The position numbers were made by a program, and so were the translations under genes. Below the pieces are notes generated by a model. It was not told the origin of the DNA. It saw nothing but the letters and a program-made list of their open reading frames with translations, and ran no database searches. From Aporrectodea caliginosa (Eukaryota; Annelida; Clitellata; Crassiclitellata; Lumbricidae), in assembly GCA_020284085.1 (NCBI GenBank), contig JACEVL010000954.1, forward strand, positions 159,501-223,500: a stretch of DNA of 64,000 nucleotides. Reading direction: 5' to 3'. Each line of letters starts with the position of its first letter. Within the stretch, counting starts at the first letter, position 1. This document shows positions 56,846-64,000 of the stretch, in pieces.

Positions 56846-56975
56846 GTGAAACGTGTTGAATACTGACGCCACTTTCGTGTAGCTTCGCCTTGTACTTGTC
56901 TTCAAGTTCCTTGACTTTTGTCAGTTCTTTTCCCAGGGCTTCTTGATACGATGCAACCGTCAGGTACATCATTCC
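56757..56975 (-). CDS. Possible coiled-coil exon (uncertain)
   Basis: On the minus strand a good acceptor (TTTTTACTGCAG) at about 56976 is followed by a frame MMYLTVASYQEALGKELTKV and then KELEDKYKAKLHES. That has a charged, coiled-coil-like pattern and no low complexity until it runs into a GA/TC microsatellite. No matching exon was found on either side. It could be one exon of a gene reaching outside the recognised area, or a chance frame. Confidence 0.3.
56769..56843. repeat. (GA)n microsatellite
   Basis: About 35 GA dinucleotides on the plus strand. Confidence 0.95.
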
Positions 56976-57148
56976 TGCAGTAAAAATTTCATTATGACGA
57001 TAACGTGCAAAGCTATGACAAGGACGTAGTAGGGCCTACTGTTATGAAGAACTAATGACAGGCCTAAGTTAACGTTAGGTTAGTCTAGTACTCTAGCGCC
57101 ATGGTTCCCAAACTGAAGTGGCCCACCAGCTGGTTTAGGTGGTCCGTC

Positions 57149-57317
57149 CAGTAGCGGCGCCAGGATTTCAGGTTTGGGGGGCTAAAACCCCAATTCCTTC
57201 CCTTTCTCTCCTCCTCTCTGGCATTAGCAGTGATTTCTCACTTTTGTTTGGGGGGCTGAGCCGCCGATATGGGGGGGGGCTTAAGCCCACCCTAGCTCCA
57301 TGCTGGCGCCGCCACTG
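57149..57317. mobile_element. hAT-like MITE, 169 bp
   Basis: The ends CAGTAGCGGCGCCAG and (inverted) CAGTGGCGGCGCCAG differ at one base. GGTCCGTC flanks both sides (57141-57148 and 57318-57325). The inside is rich in G or C runs and has no coding part. Confidence 0.93.
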
Positions 57318-58045
57318 GGTCCGTCAAACCTTTCTCACTTCTGAAAAATTTCTTGCTATAGATTAATATAGGGATTATATATAGGCAACCTAGGGTGACC
57401 AGGAAAAAATTTCGGAGGGGTTTTAAGTTTTCGGGGGTGGGACCGTATATATATGGGCTCTACATTCTATACGGGTCCCATGTGGGTTCTATATGGACCT
57501 GAATGGGCATGCTAGCAGGATACCTAGCACAAGTAGACCTATACCTGGCACAATACAAGCCAGGTAGGCCTATCATGGTCCAGTGAATCGTTGTCGTCAA
57601 CATCAATTGCCACGAATGATGTTAAAAATTTAGTCAGCATGTAGTCTTCCGCATTCGTCAGTTGCTAATTATGCAAATCAGCAATTAATGAGCAAACCCA
57701 CAGTAAAAATGTTACTTATTGCTTACCTTTGTCTGTGCTGCATAAGGCACGTCAATTCCATAGCCAGGCCTAGACCTATATAATTATTAGATACGCTGAA
57801 CGGATTTTGTAGCAGGACTGGCATAACGTCGCGTGCTTATTATAGCCTATGAAGGCCTATGTATACGTACTGTCTCGATCCAAATCCAGGAATTCTGGTA
57901 CGTGAAGAACATGGATTTCACAACAGTCCCGATGTACTGCAGTCAGATACCCTACAGCAACACACACGCACGTATACCCTAACGTATGTCCATGGGTTTA
58001 CACTGTGAAACGGTATGAATGGCCATGCATATAGGTAGGACTACG

Positions 58046-58571
58046 CAGTGTGATTCTCGTTAACGATAACGATAACGAAAATGATCGTTAACGAAAATAA
58101 AATGATTTCGTTAACGATAACTATAACTAAAAAATATCATTAGGCCTAACTATAACTATAACAAAAATAACAATAACGAAAATTCATCTTTATTTTCGTT
58201 AATACAAAAAATAAAAATAGGAAGCGCAATATGGACGATTCGACATAAATGAAAACGAAAAATGCGATATTTTTATTATGCAATTTGTCAGTTACTTTGG
58301 AAACTCGTGTATTCATGAAGCTGAATGCGCCCATGCTTGAAAGGCTTTCAAAGCTCTGAGCAAATTGTGAAACAGCGTGTTAATACGCACAATTTTGCTT
58401 ATAGACTTAATTATTGTACCTAAGTATAACTAATTATTAACTAAAATAAAAATCCATTAACTATAACTATAACTAAAAAATAATACTAACTATAACTATA
58501 CCTATAATAAAAAACCATTAACTATAACTGTAACTTTAACTAAAATAAAATCTGTAAGGACAATCACACTG
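58046..58571. mobile_element. hAT-like element rich in TAACTATAAC, no duplication found
   Basis: The left end CAGTGTGATTCTCGTTA and the inverted right end CAGTGTGATTGTCCTTA are near-identical. The interior is built from GTTAACGATAACGATAACG and TAACTATAACTATAAC repeats. The flanking octamers (GGACTACG and GGGGCCAT) do not match. Confidence 0.65.
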
Positions 58572-58692
58572 GGGGCCATGGGGAGGAGAACCAACTCCAC
58601 GGTTCCCTTGTAGAATTAATAGTTTCATCGGAATACTTCTGGGAAGAGGGTATGACAGGGTCGGCTGAAGGATGGACCAGGAATCAGGCCTA

Positions 58693-59156
58693 GGGGCCGT
58701 CCATAAATGACGTCACGCTATTTTGGCCGATTTTTAACCCCCCTCTCCCCTCGTCACACTTCGTCACAAAAGTAAGACCCCCTCTGAAAATGACGTCACA
58801 AAGCTCTGACCCCCTAAAAACAATTTCCATGGCGAAGCAAAATGCTCCTTCATGGAACAAATAGCGAAAGCATTAATATTTTAAAATCTAACGGTGACCA
58901 AATATTGAAATAATTAGAAAATTATTAATAATGGTGCCCGTATACATTAAAATAATTAAAAAAAATAATGAAAATTTAATCGTAAAAATTAGTGTTGTTA
59001 TTATTAAAATTAAATTGTTGTTAATTGTTAAATTTAATAACATAGACCGGGTGTGACGTCACACTACTCAGACCCCCACCCCCATGTCACACATCGTCAC
59101 AAATTTCCGACCCTCCGACCCCCCTAGGTGCGTGACGTCATTTATGGACGGCCCCC
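58693..59156. mobile_element. MITE with GGGGCCGTCCATAAATGACG ends, long copy
   Basis: Inverted ends GGGGCCGTCCATAAATGACG plus TCACGC are near-perfect over about 25 bp. The flanks share CTA (or TA). The interior is AT-rich and non-coding. A shorter relative is at 60405-60568. Target duplication of 2 or 3 bp cannot be settled because the ends are C/G runs, so no superfamily is given. Confidence 0.85.
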
Positions 59157-59814
59157 TATGTTTTTTTATACCCTGCCAGCATGCCCACATGGAGCCCACA
59201 TGAGAACCATGTTTCCATGTGGAACCCATATAGAACTCACATGCTTGGTTAATTGTGCCTGCGTGAATGTGTGCGTGTGGGTGTGTGTCGGTGTATGCCG
59301 GTGCTCTCGCCCGCATATATTGCATGTTATCCAATATAGGCCTAAAATATATCTGAACAAACTAATCGGGTCACTCGCGTTTTCCATTGCTTAGCACCAG
59401 CTTGCGGTCGCCAGGACCGTTACGTCGACCGTAACTTAAGAAGGTTCAGACATTAATTTAATGATGAGGTAGCATCGCTACAATCGAACGAAAACAAGAC
59501 TTATGTTAGTTCCAAAATAGCTGATTTAAAGGTGTCTAAGCTGAGCGGAAACTATGCAGACTATTGGTCAAATTATCACTAGGCCTATGCCTCTGTTACA
59601 AAACAAAATTAATTTTGTCATAATTATAAATGAACTGAAGGATTCCCATCTTCAATACCTAACTCCTACCAGTCCCCAATTTGTCCTCAGACAGCTCCTG
59701 GTTTAATAAAACTATTAAAGTGGACTTGTCGTTAAAAAAGCAAATAAATAAACAGAGATGCGACTAGGCTTACTGCCTATTTAAGAGATTTAATATCGGG
59801 CTAGAACACGGGAA

Positions 59815-59905
59815 CCATAAATGGCGTGGCACCTATTCAAGCGGGCAATGGTGTGAACTCCGGTGAAGGATCTCACCTGAACACCGCATTGAAAAAAGAT
59901 CATGG
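59815..59905 (+). repeat. Dispersed repeat with AAATGGCGTGGC core, copy 2
   Basis: Relative of 4856-4972: AAATGGCGTGGCACCTATTC, GCGGGCAATGG, GGTGAAGGATCTCACCTGAA, CATTGAAAA. Unclassified. Confidence 0.6.
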
Positions 59906-60404
59906 GCGCCGCCTACGTACGTAGCCTATAGGCCTACAATAGTATTCAGAATGCCGAATAACAATTAGGCTAAACGCATAGGCCTATTGCTGCTTCAAAG
60001 ATAGAAGACGCAAAGAATAAGAATTAAGTGGCGGGCTGTAGCCTATAGGCCTACGTTCAGCCGGTTCAGGGAAGGTCAGGAGGTCACAGTCGCCACAATT
60101 AGGCCTATTATAGCCTATAGGCCCCTAGGCCTACCATAATAGGTCAATTTTTAACCTGAAACTCTACACGAGAATCTATGGTTCACGGTCTCAAACGTAG
60201 GGGCCCCTATCTAACTCTTGCTGAACTCCATAAGAACTCTCCCAAAAACTCCGCAAGATGGACTCCCGCAAGACGAACGAACTAACTCCCGACTGCAAAA
60301 ACAACCCCCTTAAAAGAGGGAATTGCAGTAATCGAGTTTTGGTGGACAGTGGAGGTGGCAATGGTAGAGGCAGGTTTAAAGTCGAGCATGGACGGAGGTC
60401 TCGA

Positions 60405-60568
60405 GGGGGCCGTACATAAATGACGTCACACTATTTAGGCACAACATTTACCCACCCACCAATTGTCACAGCTTAAGGATTAAGCACTAAGCAGTTCACT
60501 GCTGCAGAGTATAGTGTCCACAAGTCTGACCCCCCCCTCTGGGCGTGGCGTCATTTATGAACGGCCCC
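60405..60568. mobile_element. MITE with GGGGCCGT ends, short copy
   Basis: The left end is GGGGGCCGTACATAAATGAC and the right end, inverted, GGGGCCGTTCATAAATGACG. Flanked by GA or CGA on both sides. The inside is a different, shorter version of the 58693 element. Confidence 0.82.
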
Positions 60569-60755
60569 GATTGTGCATGAAGCAGGAACGCGAGATGTTA
60601 GAAATTTGATAAGAGAAGGAGCATATCTGGTCCCGTGGTCCGATCTTAAGCCTACTTGGACGGGAAACTATAGCTGAGTTGGAATTAAAATATATTGGTC
60701 TCATATTAACAACCATTCCTTCGGTAGCGCTACCTATCTGAATTAAGGTAGTGTC

Positions 60756-60895
60756 CAGTGGCGTAAATCATGGGGGCAGAGGGGGAATGTCCCCCAAAGC
60801 TTTGACTGGAGCCTATCTGTTCCCCCCAAAAAACATCCGGCCCTCGAAAAAATCTGTCCCCCCAATGATATGTAGGCTACAGATTGTCGCCTCTG
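60756..60895. mobile_element. hAT-like MITE, 140 bp
   Basis: It starts CAGTGGCGTAAATCATGGGG and ends (inverted) CAGAGGCGACAATCTG. GTAGTGTC flanks both sides (60748-60755 and 60896-60903). A second family member is at 63647-63774. Confidence 0.92.
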
Positions 60896-61465
60896 GTAGT
60901 GTCGATGTATTTATAATTTAATTGACCCATAGGCTAACTATAGCTTAAGGCAAGGTAGACCCAATATGTGAACCCCTTAGAATAACAGTGGACAAGTCCA
61001 TAGGATTAAATAAGGACTTGTCCACTGTTATTCTAAAGGGCTCACGTGAGGTCAAGATCCACAATCCGGGCAACTATAAAGTGTCATTAAATTTCCTGGT
61101 CTCCAACTAGCACATAACACTTTCTAGTAGTAGACACATTTATTAAGCTTGCATACACATTCATTTTTACAACAAACACTAAAGCATTTATACAGCGCAT
61201 TGTTTTGCTTTGCTCTGAACTGACGCCATATAAATGCTCAGTTATATCTTCGACGGATAGAGCATGGACTTCTATATAATAGCCAGCTATTATTAAGACG
61301 TCTATGGATAGAGATTCCGCCACAATACAATTATTACGTCACACTATTAATGACGTAATTGTAACGGCGCCAAGTCAACAGTCCAACTTAGATCGGACTA
61401 AAGAAAGGATTAAGATAATTATGGTTAAGAGTAGGCCTATGAAACATCAGGCATAGTTTGAAAAA

Positions 61466-63984
61466 ATGGATCTCATCGACGTACTTGCAGACTTCATGAT
61501 TCTAGGTGTACTTGTTGGCTTTGTTGCAATTGTATATTTGCTCAGTCCGAATTTCACAGAATTTATCACAGAATTTACCTCAGATCTTATGGCAGAATTT
61601 GCTGACGGATACATGTACATATACGCACCACGCCCGATTATTATTGTAGGACCGCCACCTCAGATTCCACCAGTAATCGTCGACCCACGTCCACTTCCTC
61701 CGAAACGTTCAGCAAGCAAGAGTAAGTATAGAGTTCTCATTATGTCTCGTATCACTCAGTATGCGTGATCATGACGGCGATATTGATGACAACCATCCTT
61801 ATACTGATCACAGTTATTACGAGTTTATTTATATGAGGGGGGGGGGTTGAACCCGTAAAACCACCCTAAATAGCCCATGCATACATACAAGCTTACTTGC
61901 ATGCATACTTATATGCATACGTATACAGTCTATAGTGCAATATAGTCTAGTGGTTAATGTGCCTGACAGTCAGTCGAAAGTTTTGTGATTCAAATTCCCA
62001 ACATGATGGAAATTTGATAATATAAATGGAGTGCACGTGCACTCCTATAGAGAACTCAGCCATACGATAAGTACACTGACCACCGTGAACCAGCGGTTGG
62101 ACGATCATGCGCGGTGAGGAAGAAGACCTCCCGCTCTCATATGCCGAGACCAAGAGAATTGAAGTTGCTAACAATTCGTACCTCTGCCAACTTGTTGGGG
62201 TTAACTTAAGGGATTGTTCAACGTTCATGTTCTTCTCCGAGCATTTGGTCATCTGGAATACGAATGGCGCCTATCTATAGGGCCCTAGGTGTGGCTTGTG
62301 TCGGAAAGCCTACACTAGTGGAGGCAATGTCTGCTATAAGACCAGACTCTGGTGTAATCAGAACAGTCATAGGCCTAGACATGAACTGTCTAGTGTATAC
62401 CCCGCAGTCGATCGAGTCGAGTGTATACGATCGACTTGGCTCGGCCGACGATCGACTCGATCGACTTCGTCGACTCGCCGACCTTTCGACGACTCGATCG
62501 ACTTGGCTCGGCCGACGATCGACTCGATCGACTTCGTCGACTCGCCGACCTTTCGACGACTCGGTCGACTTGGCTCGGACGACGATCGACTCGATCGACT
62601 TCTTCGACTTGGACTGTAGTCTCTTGGCCAAAATTGCTGACGACTGTTGCATTCTTATAATCCAGTAGGCCCTATCTAAATTACTCATGTAAGCTTATTT
62701 CAATTGCACGCTCTTCCTCAAACTGTCAATGGTTATAACAGTTCTATTAACAACTGTAGGCCTAATTGCAGTTATAACTTCTATAGCTCTGGTGTCTAAT
62801 GTACAAAGCATCAACTGTAATTGAACGGGTAAGTTCAGTTCAGGTATTATAATGACATCGTGTCTGCCTGTGGTTGACTTGTAAGGATTAAGCCTCGATC
62901 GCTAAATCTGTCGACTTGATCAGCTAGGCTACAATGGAATCTCCTACGGTACGGTACATAAATTAGTACCAGCTCAACAAGTAAGACGGCAGTAGAGGAC
63001 ATGTAATATCTCCATTATAGTTAAACTGTGAAAGAAAGTATCTCTATAACTTCCACTAATAAGAAAGCGCCAAGAGGTTCGAATTATTTGCAGTGAACTT
63101 CATTATTAGGATCATACGGTAGTTGTGTGTTTACACAGAATTACGTTATTATATCATAAGGTCTATCATTTTGTGAAGAAATAGTAAGTAAAATATTTCA
63201 TGAGTCGAGTCGAGTCGAGGAAACAACGATCGACTCGACTTGGCCGGGTTTACGATCGACTCGATCGGCGAGTCGATCGAGTCGACGATTTTTCGATCGA
63301 CTCGACTTGGCCGAGTTTATGATCGACTCGATCGGCTGCGGGGTATAGTCTAGTGTCAACGCTCATGCATTGTTACCTGCCACGTACCATAGTCGCAGCC
63401 ATCCTATGGGACCCGTGGGACGCGTCCCCCAACTTTCGAACAGGTTGGGACGGTCCCCCAACTTTTGAAAATTTTGAGGTAAACAAGACAGGACCACACA
63501 GGCTTCATTTCCAGCCTCTGCCTCAGTGCCTCTTATATATCCTTATAGGAACTGGAAGTGACCTGTTTGTCGACTAAGCCTTGGTACACTTGCACCCGGA
63601 CTGTGGAGAGGCGGATCATCTCCCAATGAACTTCAGGCTAACCACAAATCACGGGTGGGGGCAGAGGGGGACTGTCCCCAAAGTTTTGACTGAGGCCTAT
63701 ATGTCCCCAAATATGCAACTTCCGGCCACCGAAAAAATCTGTCCTCCAAAGTTATGTGCAGATTTTCGCCTCTGACCACACGCATTTAAATGAACATTTA
63801 GGCCTATATGATGATGATGATAAACAATTTATTTCGATTTACAATAGGCCTAAACTGATACAGTTTTATCCACTGCTATACAGTGTAGCATATTCAATTG
63901 TTTTCAGAGAGGAAGAACTCGAGGCGTAGAAGCAGAAGCAGAAAATCCAAATCGAAAGGTCGAAGTAATAGTAGGAGAAGATAG
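61466..63984 (+). CDS. Small membrane protein with Pro-rich middle and Arg/Ser-rich tail (2 exons, 110 aa)
   Basis: Exon 1 is 61466-61721 with a consensus donor (AGAGTAAGTA). Exon 2 is 63908-63984, after the acceptor TTGTTTTCAG. The split codon joins as AAG and the frame ends at TAG. Residues 10-28 (FMILGVLVGFVAIVYLLSP) form one hydrophobic segment that could be a signal anchor or transmembrane helix. Residues 54-80 are Pro-rich (RPIIIVGPPPQIPPVIVDPR). The tail (SASK, then RKNSRRRSRSRKSKSKGRSN) is strongly basic. This layout is visible directly; I know no family with it. The tail may face the cytosol or bind nucleic acid. The 2.2-kb intron holds two transposons. Confidence rests on splice sites and composition, so a chance pairing is possible. 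Confidence 0.55.
62396..63347. mobile_element. Inverted-repeat element with CGATCGACT subterminal arrays, 952 bp
   Basis: The ends are TATACCCCGCAGTCGATCGA and, inverted, TATACCCCGCAGCCGATCGA. GTCTAGTG flanks both sides (62388-62395 and 63348-63355). Both ends carry many copies of GATCGACTCGATCGACTTGG-like repeats (62405-62615 and 63205-63335). The middle is unique and non-coding. An 8-bp duplication fits hAT or P, but the TATACCCC start is not the usual CAG. Confidence 0.9.
63647..63774. mobile_element. Second copy of the 60756 MITE, left end lost
   Basis: From AATCACGGGTGGGGGCAGAG to GATTTTCGCCTCTG it follows the 60756-60895 copy. The first ten or so bases are missing: ACCACA at 63641-63646 runs straight into the body, while ACCACA follows the right end at 63775. 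Confidence 0.8.
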
Positions 63985-64000
63985 GGATCGCATCATCGAC

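Noticed and set aside
62264..62688. Overlapping frames of 79 to 137 codons rich in Arg/Ser/Asp/Leu
   Set aside because: Products of the CGATCGACT repeats at the end of the 62396-63347 element.

Overview
The window is animal nuclear DNA: spliced genes with GT-AG introns, long AT-rich intergenic stretches, many microsatellites, and several kinds of eukaryotic transposon. The palindrome TAGGCCTA recurs everywhere, and the tRNA-derived SINEs, the CR1/L2-like LINE tails and the AVEN orthologue fit a marine invertebrate deuterostome, an echinoderm being my best guess. That is inference; nothing here fixes the species.

Genes. (1) Two related four-exon genes lie head to head, one on the minus strand (9189 to 3589) and one on the plus strand (17297 to 21863). 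I rebuilt both from ORFs plus splice sites. They share the exon plan, intron phases (0, 1, 0), a C-x2-C-G motif followed by PVSLEE, and an LRR-like last exon. I cannot match them to a named family. A degraded third copy of one exon lies near 1.8 kb. (2) A single-coding-exon RING-H2 protein is at 47342-49399, with a 5' UTR exon about 1.1 kb upstream. (3) A complete four-exon AVEN orthologue (apoptosis/caspase-activation inhibitor family) is at 51927-54328. (4) A two-exon gene for a 110-residue membrane protein with a proline-rich stretch and an Arg/Ser tail is at 61466-63984.

Mobile DNA dominates the rest. A Ty3/Gypsy-type LTR element (22722-28910) keeps gag, zinc knuckle, protease and the first residues of RT, then jumps to the end of integrase; after its 3' LTR comes a second leader plus gag start identical to the first over 1332 bp. 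Many DNA transposons were delimited by 8-bp target-site duplications and CAG-type termini (hAT-like): 9805-10837, 14129-15718, 30160-36910, 37857-41832, 38161-39069, 40119-41525, 55562-55719, 57149-57317 and 60756-60895; 62396-63347 also has an 8-bp duplication but TATACCCC termini. From 37.6 to 42.1 kb they are nested at least three deep, and the stack sits inside a probable hAT transposase relic.

The most striking structure is one non-autonomous hAT-like family present twice in opposite orientation (14129-15718 and 30160-36910). It carries an internal purine-rich minisatellite of about 0.5 kb in one copy and about 5.4 kb in the other, where a 27-bp unit gives way to a 24-bp unit. The long Glu/Arg/Lys-rich or Ser/Leu/Phe-rich open frames in that array are repeat artefacts, not genes.
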